Assembly (NCBI GenBank): GCA_002104985.1
Contig: MCGO01000045.1
Coordinates: 1 to 64,000 of the forward strand
Length of the DNA stretch: 64,000 nucleotides
Direction of reading: 5' to 3'
DNA from: Rhizoclosmatium globosum
Taxonomy: Eukaryota; Chytridiomycota; Chytridiomycetes; Chytridiales; Chytriomycetaceae
In this document: positions 33,020 through 45,651 of the stretch, piece by piece
How positions within the stretch are numbered: the first letter of the stretch is position 1
Layout of the letters: each line of letters opens with the position of its first letter
Notes under the pieces: model-generated
The model's input: only the letters and a program-made list of their open reading frames with translations
Database searches by the model: none
Told to the model about the DNA's origin: nothing
Program-made: the position numbers and the translations under genes

Positions 33020-34796
33020 CTACAATTTCTGAGCCTTCTTCTTTTGCTTCAATGGGAGTGGACTTGGGCTTGGAGATGGAGCGACTTCATCGTCCCACAC
33101 AGTAACGAACTCGTGACTGGAAGACAAGTGGTTGTTGTGGTTTCAGCAGGCAATGATGAAGTTGGTTCGACGCTGCTGGTGGTCTCAACTGATGGCGCAT
33201 TGGAAGTTGTCTCAACAGTGGTAGCCTCGCTGGTAGGTTCAGCAGTAGTGGTAGTTGTCGCGGTTGTGGTAGTGTCCGTAGTAGTAGTTTCAGTCGTGGT
33301 TGAAGTGGTTTCAGTTGTAGTGGTAGTTGGTGTGGTGCTTGTAGACGTGGTGGTGGTTTCGCTAGTAGTGCTGGTGCTGGTCGTGGTGGTCTCAGTTTGA
33401 GACGTGGTGGTTGATGTGGTCGACGTTTCTGTAGAGGTGGATGTTGAAGTAGTGTCAGTTGTGCTGGTGCTTGTGCTAGTAGTTGCAGAAGTAGTACTTG
33501 TGCTAGTGGTGGTAGTCTCTGTCTGAGTAGTAGTGGTGGATGTGGATGTGGTCTCAGAGGTGGTTGTAGTGGCAGTGGTGTCCGTGGTGCTAGTACTGGT
33601 GCTTGTGGTTGCAGAAGTAGTGCTTGTGCTCGTGGTGTAGTTTCAGTCTCCGTTGTAGTTGTGGAAGTGCTGGTGGTCTCGGTTGTTGGCGCTTCGCTGC
33701 TGGTTTCAGGAACAGTAGAGCTTGGAGCAACCGTTTCAGTGCTTGAAGTGACCACTTCCGTGGAAGAAATAACTGGAGTAGTTTCCACAGTGGTGCTGGC
33801 AGTAGTTGGTTCAACTGCGGACGAGGTGGTAGGTTCGACAACTGGTTCTGTGGTGCCAGGAGCAGAAGTGGATGGAACTTCTGTTGATGAAGCAGGTGTT
33901 GTGGAAGGAATTTCGACGGTGGTCGAAGTTTCGACGACTGGTTCCGTTGAAGAAACAGGAGGAACGGATGACGATACAACTTCCGTTGCAGATGAGGTTG
34001 GGGATGGAATTTCGACTGTAGTCGAGGTTTCGACGACTGGTTCTGTTGAAGTAACTGGTGGCACAGATGAAGACACAACTTCCGTTGCAGATGACGTTGG
34101 GGATGGAATTTCGACTGTAGTCGAAGTTTCGACGACTGGTTCCGTGGAAGTAACTGGTGGTACAGATGAAGACACAACCTCTGTGGATGAAGCTGGAGGA
34201 ACCGATGGACTGGTGGAAGGAATTTCGACAGTTGTGGAAGATTCAACCACCGGCTCAGTAGAAGTAACCGGTGGAATAGAGGTGTACACAACTTCGGTCG
34301 AGGATGGAGCGGGAGGGGTCCATGGAGTAGTCGCGGGAACTTCAGTAGTAGTGGAAGATTCGACGACTGGCTCAGTAGTTCCAGGAGAAGAAACAGGAGG
34401 AATGGAGGTATAAATAGCTTCCGTGGAGGATGGAACGACCCAGGGAGATGTTGTGGCCACAGGTTCTGTTACAGAAGATGGAATCACAGGAGCAGTCGAG
34501 CTTGGAACAACAGTCTCGATGGTAGAAACATGATGCTATTTGATGCGTTGTCAGTTTTGACAGGCTATCAAGTGGAGATAAGAATTACGAGACACATACC
34601 GGACGATGCTTCGTGATAACTTTGGTAACAACATAAATAGGGTGTGTGGCATCAGCTCTACGGACAACATTGTTTTGACGAACGGCAATGGGAAAGGCGA
34701 GACTCAAGTCAGCCAAGACAAACAACGCGATGCGAATGATATCAAATTTCTAGCCGTGCTGTTAACACACGCTTCATAAAACTAGCAACATACCAT
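33020..34796 (-). CDS. Secreted Thr/Ser-rich mucin-like protein M2
   Basis: Paralog of M1. Coding exon 1 is the ATG alone (34796-34794), the intron runs 34793-34750, and then come signal peptide IIRIALFVLADLSLAFP and NVVRR. The next part has about nine units of a 30-40-residue repeat, V(E/V)xSTTVEIPSTxxxSSTEVVSSSVPPVTSTEP. A pure Thr/Ser region follows, then the end TC...FVTVWDDEVAPSPSPSP. Breaks at about 33640 and 33120 shift the frame. The two-part repeat architecture distinguishes it from M1. Confidence 0.75.
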
Positions 34797-35225
34797 TTTA
34801 GTGGATTCAGCTTAAGTTCGCAGTGTCCGAGATTATAGTGTAATCTGCCAAGAGTTCACGTTAGCTTCCGTGTATACCTTTGAATGCATACGTACATATA
34901 AAAGTGGTATTCAGAAAGATCTCGGAGCACAAGCGACTTTTTGGCAAGTTTTTAGGGAGAAGAGAGAGTAGTCCTTCGGAGTTTTATAACGCTGTCAAGA
35001 CCTGTCAAACACCTTGTCGGAACCCCAAATACATGGCGACATTTCTATGTCCAAACATGATTGTTTGCCACGTGCTCTTCGGGTGCTCGGCGTATATAGA
35101 TATCTGAGATCGCGTTCGTAGCAGTCTTGGACAAACCCATTACCATCTTTAAGTCTCCTCGAGGCATACAGGAAAGTTACTCATAATATGTCTCATCCCC
35201 TTTCTTTCTTTTTTCTATTTTCGAG

Positions 35226-35709
35226 ATGGGAAAACGTCAAATCCAGCGGGAGGCATTAGACATCAACAACACCCCGTACCAACAACACCCCTTCAGCGAT
35301 ACGGCCGAGTAACCAATGTGCGAGGCGGCGGGCTCTACGACATTCTGATAACCGACGAAGCGGGGACGGGAACGCAGATGGTGCTGATCCAGCTGCCCAA
35401 GAAGTTCCACAAAGTGATCTGGGTCAAGCTGGGCGCCTTTGTTCTCGTTGAGCTTCTCGAGGAAGTCGCAACAAAGATCCACGGCGATATTCTGAGTGTC
35501 CTGCGCCCGGAACACGTCAAACTGCTCAGAACTGACAACGCCTGGCCAAGGTCCTCGATCCACCCGTCCTGACTCCCGCAACTGTTGAAGTCGACCAGGA
35601 CTCGACCGAGGACGAAGCAGAGTACGAAAGCGGAAGCGACAATGACGATGATCTGTTCGTTAACCGAAATCGAATGCATGTGGAAGAAGAGTCCGACGAC
35701 GACGAATAA
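35226..35709 (+). CDS. EIF1AD: EIF1AD-like S1/OB-fold protein
   Basis: An eIF1A-type OB fold is recognised from YGRVTNVRGGGLYDILI, MVLIQLPKKFHKVIWVKLGAFVLVE and the LRPEHVKLL block, followed by an acidic tail (DSTEDEAEYESGSDNDDD ... EEESDDDE). This is the layout of EIF1AD, a nuclear homolog of eIF1A. Two one-base breaks, just after the start codon and at about 35545, are required. Length is about 160 residues. It is convergent with the SEC7 gene, the ends 56 bp apart. Confidence 0.75.
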
Positions 35710-35765
35710 TACCTCTGTACTTGATTGAACCTTTACTTGTCCATTATTTCATCAAATAAAAGCAT

Positions 35766-38700
35766 CTATAACTCAGCCTGGCCTCCAACAACTGATGGAA
35801 CAACCTCCTGATTCCCAACAACACCAAACAACGATCCACAACGAATAACGAAAGCATGCAATGCAATACGAATCTCCAAGTCTAATTCAGGCTGTAACAG
35901 AATTCCTGTAGTCTCTTCAAACAGCCTTGGCAAATATTCCTTGAATAAGTGATCGTCCATATCAGCCATGGCCGTGAGAATCAGAATACAACAGGTTTCC
36001 AAGCGTTCACGTTTCTGTTCTTGATTCCAGGCTCCATCGTATTGAAGTTGTGCAATACTTGATGACATAATCTAGTCATGAATGAATTAGAATCATTTTC
36101 ATACCACAACACCAATACTCACGGAATCAATAACCCAGCAACTTCACCACGGCTTTGTTGACGATCAGCTTGAGTGTCCATGACCATCTTAAACAAAATG
36201 GAAATATACGCAATGACACTCGCGCATTCCTGCTTCAACAAGTTTGGCAACTGTTTCATGAATCCCATTCTGAAAGCGCCAACCGCAATTCAGTATCCTT
36301 GTTGAACGCCTCTGCGAATCGGTAACTTCGTTCAAAACATCCAACAAGAACCAACAAATGTTTCACTGAAAGGCGCGATAGATTCGTTCATCCATATTCG
36401 ACGCTTCCGTAATGTTCGCAGACGATTTGTTGACAGAAGTCGTCAAAATTTCGTGGAGAGTTTGAACAACCAAGAGATGCAACACACACTTCAAGATGAT
36501 TCCTTGGAAGTCTTCTGGCACTGGTTTTGGTCTTCCTTCCAGCTGAGGAACGCCCTTGATGAAGATCACTTCATTTGTAGTTGCAGAAGTGCCCGTCAAA
36601 CTCGTCACAGATTGCATGTGTTGAGCCATCGACTCTGATCCAACATCTCGATCCACTTCTTCCACAGGAACTTGCGCTCTTCAGCTGCCCTTTCCAAAGC
36701 CTCCGCTTCATCACCCTCAGGTGGAGCCATCACGCCAGAAGGTGCCTCTGGGACTTGTTCATGGTAATCAAAGAACAACAAGTTTGGTGTCGTGATGGAA
36801 AACAGACTCTGGAAAGTCTGACAGATGCGATCCCACAACTTTTCATCAAACTTGTCCAAATTGTTTTCAATAAACTGGTGAAGACAAGTTGACCCAATTC
36901 TAGCCAAAGTTTCGTTTTCTAACAAAGAATCATCAGTACCGTATTTCTCCCAGACACCAAAAGACCTTACCTTGAGTCATACAAGCAACCAAAATATCAA
37001 AAAATCCATCAATACCAAACCTCAAAATCTCAAAATGATACGTGAACAAATCAACCATCTGTCTCAACGCCTGAATTAACGTCGTGCTCAACCAAACCGT
37101 CAAATCTTCACGCTCATCCATCTTCTTATGCTCTGCCTCGAATACTTCAAGTCATCAAACATGGGGAACAAAACACCCTTCGCAATCACTTCCCATGAGT
37201 CATGCGAGAACTCTGTTCCATGGATTTTGAGGAGGTCAAAGAGGTATCCGAGACCGCGTGCTCGTACTTCGAGATCACATGACATGATGACTTCGTGGAA
37301 TCCAAAGAGGACGGGGAATATGTATCGGAATGAGGTTTCTTCAGGTGTATCTGCTGAATCATCCGTTTTCTCGTTGTTGTGATTTGGAAGAGGTAGATTT
37401 GCTGAGGAATTGCTTGAATTCATAATTTGAGTCGTGACCGAAAGCAACTCTGCTTTCGTCTTTGGAGCTGTGCTTTCAAGAACCTTTGACCCAGAGGTAG
37501 TCTTCAACATATCAAAGATGCGTGGAACAGTTTGTTTCAAGAGCTCTACAGAGTGAAGACCCGTCTTTGCAAAGCGATTGTTCTTGCAAAAGGCAACGAG
37601 ACAGGTAACAAAGTCAGGGAACGCACCGTTGGAGATGATTTCGTCAAAGTGACTTTTAAAGATCATTTTGATCATATCAAAGGCAAGGGAAACAACTTGC
37701 TCTGTAAAGATTGGTCAATAAACCTAGATACACTCACGCTTAAACTCACCATTATCATCCCTGGCAGCCCTTGCAAAAGTCGCAAACATAGTCTTCCAAC
37801 CAGACTTAATTGCCTTCGACTTCCCCTGAATCATCTGCTGCAAACAAGTCAACGCCATATCCTTCATTTTCGGATCCCGACTATTCCCCAACACATACTC
37901 AAACGGCTTCAAAAAGTCTCGCTGGAACTTGAAACTCTGCAACTCATCCAACTCCAAGAACTTGATGGCAAGTTGCCGCAACTTGTCCAACGCAAAGAAA
38001 GAAACCTGACTGTTTTTGTGTGCAGCGACTTGATTGAAATGTTGTCCGAGAATCGCCCACAGCTGAGACCATTCCACACGGATACGGTTCATGTTGTAGT
38101 ACGAGATTCAACGAGTCGTTGTAGACAGTACATCCGTGGATGTTGTGAGTTTTCAGAGGAGGTGATTTCATCCCATGAGACAGCACAAAGCGCTTTCACA
38201 AACCCAACGATAGCAGGTCCACTCAACTTCACGGACGATGTAAGATCTTATCCACAGAATTGTCATTTTTGAGACGTAGCAACAGCTACAATCTCTTCAG
38301 AATACTTGCTCTCCTTCCGTGTCCATTCGAAGCACGCGCTTTCTCAACTGACGCCCGCCCATTCGTAACAGGGCTTCCATCTTCCCCTGTATTCATCTTC
38401 TCCAAGTCACTAATACAAAGCACAATCTCCATCCACCCATCTCCCAGTCTTCCACCGAGCGACCGACTGACTTCAAGCAAAACCCTAACAGCCTCCAAGT
38501 TCTTCGCTTTAACCTCCCCAGTACCACTCAACTGCGCAAACTTATTCAAAGTGCTAAGGAAAGCTTTTCGTTCAAGATCCATATCGAACATACACGCGAT
38601 AGTAATGGCGTGTTTGAATCCTCAAGGGCAAGAGTGACAACTTGCGTGTCGTCTGTGTCTTGGAGGATGGAACTGAGGGCTGTGAAGACAGACATCCACA

Positions 38701-41700
38701 CGATTTCGAACATGGATTTGACGTGTTCGTAGTGTGTGGCGGTGTAGAAGGTTCCTGAGTTTCCGGGGAAGTTGGAGACGATGAGGTCGTCTTGGGAGCC
38801 GCCATTGGAGGCGTTGGGGACGACGGATTTACGGGCTTTCAGGCGCTCTTCGGTTTTTTGGGCCATGTTTGCTGCGGCTTTTTCGAAGCGTTGGTTGGCA
38901 GGAATGTTGGCGGCTGCGGCAGTGGCAGCATCGGTTGCGGGCTGTTCATCTTTGAGGACGATTTCGTTGTTCCTGATTTCATCAAAGATTCCTTCCATAA
39001 AGTCGACGGGAAGGTCTTGGTCTCCATCAATGCCTCGGTTATTTTTCAAGAAATCAGCTTTGGTCATTCGTTTCTTGACTTGAGGGTTGTGTTGATCCGT
39101 GTTAAGCATAATAACACTGTAAGAGAGAACATAGGCAGTATCAGCAGATGAGAACTGTCCAGGATTTCCTTGGAGGTATCTTTCAGCAAACTTCAACATG
39201 AATCTATCGATTTTCTGGGCTTCTCCTGGCAGACGGAAATGTTGCAAAAAGCTTCGGAGAGCAGCCACAAACGGAACTGACGTGAAATCTTGCAGATCCA
39301 CAAAAGCATGCATAATTGCAATGTTTTCGTCATTTCTGTGTTTTATGTCAGATACAATTTCAAAACCTGATTCTTGCGACTTACCCTTCACCCAAGAACT
39401 CTCCAATCATGTTCTTGTCCAACCCTTCAGTTGTCAACAAGAAGGAAGCAATATCAGTTGGTGTACGAGATGCAATCGCTCGATTCTCCAAAAGGTATTG
39501 AATTCCCTGCAGCAACAATCAGCCACATATTGAAAAAATGTAAAAACCTTACCTTCTTTGGCTTCTCGTTAAACTTCTTGATCCCTTCCAAAAGAGTCTG
39601 CTTCCTCAACCTCAATTCCTCAAACTGCAAAGGATCATCACTCGCCAGTGCATTCCAGGACTCGATCCAGCATCACCACCCACAACAGGCGACAACAACA
39701 AACTAGCCGTACTACCTCCCTCCTCACCAACTCCATTACTCAACACCTCAGTACTCGCAACAACATCCCTTGCCGTCTCCCTCCCCTCCTCCGTATCCTT
39801 CACCCACTTATCCCAACCCCACGAGACAACAGGTCCAAGCACACCACGCACAAGAACCTCAACCCCACGCTTCCGCAACTCCCCAAAATCGCCACTGGTG
39901 CTGTACAACTCGCGCAACTGCTCTTTGGTGTAACTCGTCAGTGCCTGTGTCGTCATGGGTCTGATAACCGTATTCTTTGTCGCGCCGATCGTGTTTGCAG
40001 TCGCGGCTGCGAGTTGCTGTGTGTGAGCTGTGGAGGGAGATGATTGTGGGTCTGATTTCCCGGGAGTTGTGATTACGCGGGAGAGGAGGGTGACGAAGCG
40101 TTCCCATAGGTTTTCGCGGGTGGATGTTGTTTCTGGGTCGCAGTCGTAGTTGAGGTACATGTCTACAAGCAGTCTTCCTTCTTTCCCGCCGCCGCTTTCG
40201 CTTGTGAGGATGGAGGTGAGGATTTTGAGGAGGGATGTGCGTTGGTGGAATGTGATGAGTGTGGATTTGGATTCGAGGATGGGGAGGAGGATTTCGGAGA
40301 CTAGGACTGCGATTTCGGATTTGAGGAAGACGCGGAGGTGGAGGAGGGTTTGGCCAAAGAGTTCCATTGAGACGTCAAAGACTTGGGGGACGATTGAGAC
40401 TGCGTTTCTGGTTGTTGTGAGCATGAGGTAGGGTTTTACGGCGTGGATGAAGAGGGTTGGGGTTGAGATGTCTACATGTGGGTTTGTGGATGGGTCTGGG
40501 AGGGTTGAAATGACTTCCCAGGAGAAGACGAACGGAGTGTTAAGATAAAAGATGTGAAGGTGGGAACACATGATTGTGTGGAGGAGATGGAGGGATAGAA
40601 GTTTTGATCGCATCGCAACTGATTTAAGGTCAATTCCTTCAGTGTTTGGGAGTGGTTTCATGCCAACTTTACAGAGAGCACGGAATACCAAGAAACAATC
40701 CTTGACGTTTGTATCAAACACGGCAAGAGTGGCTGCATCCACGTCAGGCATTGTGGTGCCATTGGGATATAATTGCTGCAGCTGTTGTGTCGCATCTTCT
40801 TCACTAGACTCTGAATCGGCAATCAAGGACGCAGAACCAAGGAGAGCAAATCCTTTTGGGACCCTGCCAAAGATGGACTGAATCATTTGAGTGAGAGCAG
40901 CCTGAGCAACAATCTGAGTGGCCGGAGAACGCGAGAGGAGAAAGACATTGAACGTAGTTCTGAGTGCCCTGAGCAGAACCTGGCCGTGTACCGTTCGTTG
41001 TTTGAGTTGTCTGACCTGATCGGCATCGTTTGCGTCGAAGAAGAAAGAAGGAGCGCGCGAGTGTGTTTGTGTTGTTGTTGTTGAAGCGGCCGTTGACTGT
41101 CCCGCGAGAACGGCCGCACCAAGGGCCTTCACGACCTGCAAATGCACCTTGTCTTCCGCGGATGAGTCCGTTGTTGCGGCTCCGGGCGCGTCGCAGATTG
41201 CATTTACGATTTGCGAAAGAAGGTTTGGCGCCTTGTTTTGCTCTGTTTCGGAACCAGAGGTTGGTTGCGGTTGGGCCAGGGCGAAGGCGGAAGCATCCTC
41301 GGATTCTGTTTTTGAAGCGAGTGAGTTGTTGTTGTTGGATTGGTGAGTGGTGGAAGTTATTCAGTAAACAAAACAAACCATCTTCCTTCAGCTCAATCGC
41401 ATCTTCCTCTTCTTCTGCACCAATTGCTTCAAGAAACGGGGTCCAGTAGTTGTACTGGAGCGTCTTGCCCAGACAGTCCACGGCCACGGCTGCCAGCGAT
41501 CCCACCTTGCCCACGCAGCAGATCTTGAGCGGAAGAAAGAGCCGCGATGCCTGCGCCTCAGCTACTTTCGCCGTTTCGAAACTCAGCGGCTTTCCTTCCA
41601 ACGTGACAAGAACACCCTTGGCGGCTGTCACCGCATCAAGGAGTCCCCCAACCTTCTTGGCCTCGGGTGTCGCCCCGATCTGATCAAGCGCGATCCGGAG

Positions 41701-41763
41701 GAACACGTGTGGTGACGGTCCTGTTCCTGGTGTTCCTGGTGATGCAGGTGCTGGAACTTCCAT
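35766..41763 (-). CDS. SEC7: Large ARF guanine-nucleotide exchange factor, SEC7/BIG family
   Basis: Trans-Golgi Arf activator. The start at 41763 opens a DCB-type domain. A HUS-type region follows. The Sec7 domain lies at about 39570-39000: FNEKPKKGIQYLLENRAI, NMIGEFLGE (catalytic Glu finger), FRLPGEAQKIDRFMLKFAERY and LSYSVIMLNTDQHN. HDS domains occupy the C-terminal 1,000 residues. About ten introns are used, for example around 41373-41300 and 39405-39350. A one-base break occurs at about 39660, and others are likely downstream. Total length, about 1,750 residues, matches the family. An exon near 41060 contains a T-rich segment that was copied into the phosphatase pseudogene at 45.5 kb. Confidence 0.92.
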
Positions 41764-41948
41764 TTCTACACCAAATTGATTGAGATGAAATAAATAATAA
41801 TGTAGAACAACAAGAACAGTGTTACTTACTTAATTTTTCAGATAATTGACATGTATGCAGACTCGAGTAGAAATTAAATTAATTCATGGATCAGAAGAAC
41901 TAATTTCACACAAGGGAAAGCCCAATTTAAAATCTTGCGAACAAGCAA

Positions 41949-44007
41949 TGATCGTTTTCGCTCTTCTGGGGGTAGCTTTAGCTGCCTCCTGGAACGACGC
42001 CAGTTCGGAAAGTAGGTTTCTGCTTTAGATAAGCTGCATCGCTGACCTTGGCTTAGCTGGAAACTGGCATTCGTTGGTACAGATAACAACCCCAGATCCA
42101 TCAACACAAATACAAAAGTGTAAGTAGCCATATATATTGCCATTCATCTTCATTAATGATCGACTTTGTAATGCAATTGCTAGTTGATGAACCAATCTTT
42201 GGACTACCTGGCACTTCGTCCGGCACTTTTCAATCTGCACCACCCTCTTCCGATAATGGGCGATCAAATAGAGTTGCTGCGAATGGTAATCATCGATGTC
42301 TCTTTTGGTTTGTTTAAGGACTCACTTAAATTAATTGCCCACAATAAGTCATTCAAGACATTGCGCCTTCAGAGTCCGCATCTAATGCCCCAAACCGTGT
42401 GGATCCTCCAACGTGGATTGGCAACCATTCATCTATTGCTCCAATTTCCGTTGACACGCCCATAGGTTGCTTCCCATTGTTCAACAATACCTTTCCCTAT
42501 CTCAATCAGGCGCAAGCGAGCCTTCCAAACACCAATAGAAATATATGGAAAGATCCAATGGAATTTGGGAGTCTTCGTCGTCTTGTGACTCTACTATGGT
42601 TCCCGAATGCTATCCAAATTACTTTACGACAGCCACGAAAATGATTGATGGAACTCAAGTCAACTATGACAATCACAATTTTATTTGGATGAAGGGAGAC
42701 TGGAAAGATCTTGGCCTGTGCGAAGAATACTCTGGTGAATTTTGTTTACTCCCTCATTTATACTACTGCATCCTAACTAATATTCACCATCTTCAAAGAT
42801 TTTACGAATTATGTAGACGACCAAGTCATAGGAATCTCTGCAGACAATACCCTCTCTTACACATCCCTATCCCACATGCGCTGGCAAATTTACCAGGCCC
42901 AGTCCGAGCTCTCGACCTCGTCCAACTCCCAGACGCGTCCTTCCTAGTCGTTGGCACAGACTACCAACTCTACACCTGCCCCGGCCTCTCGCTATGGTTC
43001 ACATGCACCCTAGTCCCCAACTCCGGCTCCGTAAAAAGCATCGAATACGCACCTCGCGGAAACAAATTCATCGGCGTCGGTCTCGACGACCAAGTCTACA
43101 TCCGAATCGGCCTCCTCAGTCCCTGGAACCTAGTCCCAATCTCCGGCCGCGTCGTCGACGTCACCCTCCTCACAAACGGCGTGTTACTCGGCACAGCATG
43201 GGACGGAACAATGTGGACAAAAGCCGATCAAGAAAGCCAATGGATAAAAGTCCCAAACGGGTGCTGCGTGTTACGCACAAGCCAACTCATCTCAAGCGGT
43301 ACGATTCTCGGCGTCGGCGTAGACTTGCGGTTATACCAAAAAGTAAACCTCCAATCTCCATGGACATTAATCCAAACTCCAACTCCGTCATCAACGCGAT
43401 TCCATTCACGACAATGCCACTTGTAAACCTCCTCGTCGGAATCGGTCCAGACAACTCACTATGGGGAAAACGCGCCGACGCATTAACAAACCCATGGACG
43501 CAAATCCCATCAACCATGCCCATCCTAGACCTTATCGAAGTCCACGGCACGTATATGATAGTCGGTGCAGACAACAAACTCTATTTCTGCACATCCCTAT
43601 ACATAAACTCCCAATGCGAAAAACAATCCTCTGGACAAATCAAAAGCATCGCGTATGATTTCGACGCGGACCAAATCGTTGGTGTTGGGATGGACAACCA
43701 GTTGTACGTTTATGATTATCAGAGTTGGGCGATAGTACCAAAGTCAGGAAGCGTGTGGGACATTTCGATTCGGAATGGTGTGATTGTAGGGGTTGGAACT
43801 GACATGAACGTGTATACGAGAGCAGGGTTATACGCGCCGTGGGTTTTAGCGCGTGGGTTTTGTTGTGTGACTCGTGTTGCGGTGTTGCCGAATGGACGGT
43901 ATGGAGGTGTTGGACCTGATTACGCGATTTATGAGGCGAATCCAACGTGGACTTCGTTACCGGGGTCTAAGGCAGTGGTTAACTTTGCCAATCTTATCCA
44001 TTATTGA
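41949..44007 (+). CDS. Secreted tectonin/tachylectin-like beta-propeller protein
   Basis: A signal peptide (MIVFALLGVALAAS) opens exon 1. Several short exons of low complexity follow. The second half has at least seven blades of about 45 residues with a G(V/I)GxDxxLY core: GVGLDDQVY, GVGVDLRLY, GIGPDNSLW, IVGADNKLY, GVGMDNQLY, GVGTDMNVY and GVGPDYAIY. This is the tectonin/tachylectin-2 layout, implying carbohydrate or surface binding (inference). One-base breaks lie at about 42554 and 43375. The first is confirmed as a T deletion by the duplicate at 51.47 kb, where the frame is kept. Confidence 0.75.
42382..42580 (+). repeat. 199-bp segment duplicated at 51301-51499
   Basis: This lectin-gene segment recurs with few mismatches near 51.3 kb. 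Similarity ends sharply at gtcttcgtcg on the right. See the entry at 51301. Confidence 0.85.
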
Positions 44008-44081
44008 AAACAACAACAAATTACGCAGGTCGTAATAGTTTCTGATCATTGAATTATAAATAAACGGTATCCTTATTCATT

Positions 44082-44786
44082 TCATAAATTGGGAAAGGGA
44101 GGAAGTCCAAATTCGTCAGGAACAAAGTCCTCCATACTCTTCAACACTTTCGCGCATTTACTCAACACGTCAGGATCAATCACCGCCTTCTCATCAGGCA
44201 CGAGAATAACCCGCATATTAGCCCTCAACCCAGCAATCGCTCCCAACTCAGAATCCTCAAACACAAGACAATGCGAATTATCATCACTCGTAGAAACAAA
44301 TTGCCCCAATGATCGTGCGCCAGCAAGAATCAAATCCGGGTGAGGTTTTCCCTTCACGATTCCCTCATCGTCAGAGCAAACAACGTGATCACCAAACAGA
44401 GAAAACAAGTCCGCATTATTCTTGGCCTTATGATTGTACATAAACCGAGTTGACGACGTTGCAATCGCGATGGGCACGTTATTGGCTTTGAGGTGTTTAA
44501 CAAGGCGGACTACTCCCGGAAGCGGTTTGCAATCTGCCATCCTACTAATCACTTTCTCCTTTCGTTCCGCTTGGTATTGATCAACTGTGAGGGGGACTCC
44601 AAGAGGCTGATAATGTTCCACGAAGGATGTTGCTGAATCTCGTTCTTTGGTTCCCGTCATCTTGACTTTGATGTCTTCCGTCCAGGTGAGGCCGTACCTT
44701 GCCAATATTTCGTTATTCACGCGGATGTGGATACTTTCAGTGTCAATGAGGAGACCATCCATGTCAAAGATACAATGTGCTTGCAT
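44082..44786 (-). CDS. HAD-family phosphatase, PUDP/HDHD1 type, copy 1
   Basis: Intact 234-residue HAD phosphohydrolase. Motif I is FDMDGLLIDTE, motif II ATSST, motif III the Lys in GKPHPD, and motif IV VFEDSELGA. The alpha-helical cap and the C-terminal SMEDFVPDEFGLPPFP match the pseudouridine-5'-phosphatase/GS1-like subfamily. Substrate is unproven. Two further copies lie at 44.9 and 51.6 kb. The gene is convergent with the propeller gene. Confidence 0.88.
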   Translation of the reverse strand: MQAHCIFDMDGLLIDTESIHIRVNNEILARYGLTWTEDIKVKMTGTKERDSATSFVEHYQPLGVPLTVDQYQAERKEKVISRMADCKPLPGVVRLVKHLKANNVPIAIATSSTRFMYNHKAKNNADLFSLFGDHVVCSDDEGIVKGKPHPDLILAGARSLGQFVSTSDDNSHCLVFEDSELGAIAGLRANMRVILVPDEKAVIDPDVLSKCAKVLKSMEDFVPDEFGLPPFPNL

Positions 44787-44889
44787 CTTGGATTTCGAGT
44801 CAAAGTTTGTGTCACTTGCAGAGCTGTCAACGTGGAATTACCAAATATCATCATTTACAGCTTTAATTATTTCGTGTAATAATTTATTT

Positions 44890-45460
44890 GAGTTACAACG
44901 GGTAGAGTGGCAATCCAAACTCTTCCGGCACGAAGTCCTCCATACTCCGACACATCGTTTTACCATCAAGCGTCAAATTCTCGTCAAGAATCCAAACAAC
45001 GTTCATATTCGCCGCTAATCCAGTCTTCAAAGTGAATTCGCTCAAACGAAACAAATCAGGAGCCAGCTTCCCCCTCTGAATATGCCCGTCAGAAGGTCAA
45101 AGTGTCAAAACAGTTCCTCATTCTTACTCGACTTCATAATAAACGCATCTCTCGTGCTACTCGTCGCCACACAAATAGGAACGTTATGTTCCTTCAAATG
45201 TCGAACGAGCTTCATAACCCCTGGCAACGGCTTGCAATATGGATATAGTTCCACTAAAATCCGCTTTCTCTGAGTGAGATATGCTTCAGGAGACATTGGG
45301 ATCTTGTAGTGCTGCAGAAACAGCTTTGCGGCATCGGTCTCCTTGTGTCCATGATCGTTTGCTTTACCTCCCAGGTGTAGACGAGGCCATAACGGGCAAG
45401 GATCTTGTTGTTTGCATCGGAGTAGAAGGCCGTCCATGCCGAAGAAGACGTGGGTTGTTC
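44890..45460 (-). pseudogene. HAD-family phosphatase copy 2, degraded
   Basis: Nearly identical to copy 3 but with internal deletions: the region of motif III/IV is missing and parts around 45000-45100 are lost. Motif I reads FFGMDGLL, so the nucleophile Asp is gone. The 5' end runs directly into a 73-bp fragment copied from the SEC7 gene (45460-45532). It cannot encode an active enzyme. Confidence 0.8.
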
Positions 45461-45532
45461 ATCGTTTGCGTCGAAGAAGAAAGAAGGAGCGCGCGAGTGT
45501 GTTTGTGTTGTTGTGGTTGAAGCGGCCGTTGA
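45460..45532. repeat. 73-bp fragment of the SEC7 gene
   Basis: 72 of 73 bases match 41024-41096 within the SEC7 coding exon. In both places the minus strand encodes STAASTTTTQTHSRAPSFFF. It joins the degraded phosphatase at its left edge. Confidence 0.88.
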
Positions 45533-45651
45533 ATCTGTTTGAGTGGAGGTTGTTGCGGACTGAGGCCCACGATTTGCACACCTTTTCAAGTATCCAATTT
45601 ACACTTAAAACCCTGCTTGAAACCTCCTCAAACACAAAGGCTACCATCACA

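Noticed and set aside
30628..34413. Plus-strand Val-rich frames opposite the mucin-like genes
   Set aside because: They are antisense of Thr/Ser codon repeats, with no starts or splice structure. The minus strand has signal peptides and a conserved exon layout.
34880..35107. 75-residue plus-strand frame upstream of M2
   Set aside because: It has no homology, signal peptide or splice support, and it lies in the M2 promoter region; the 430 bp there hold no gene I can support.
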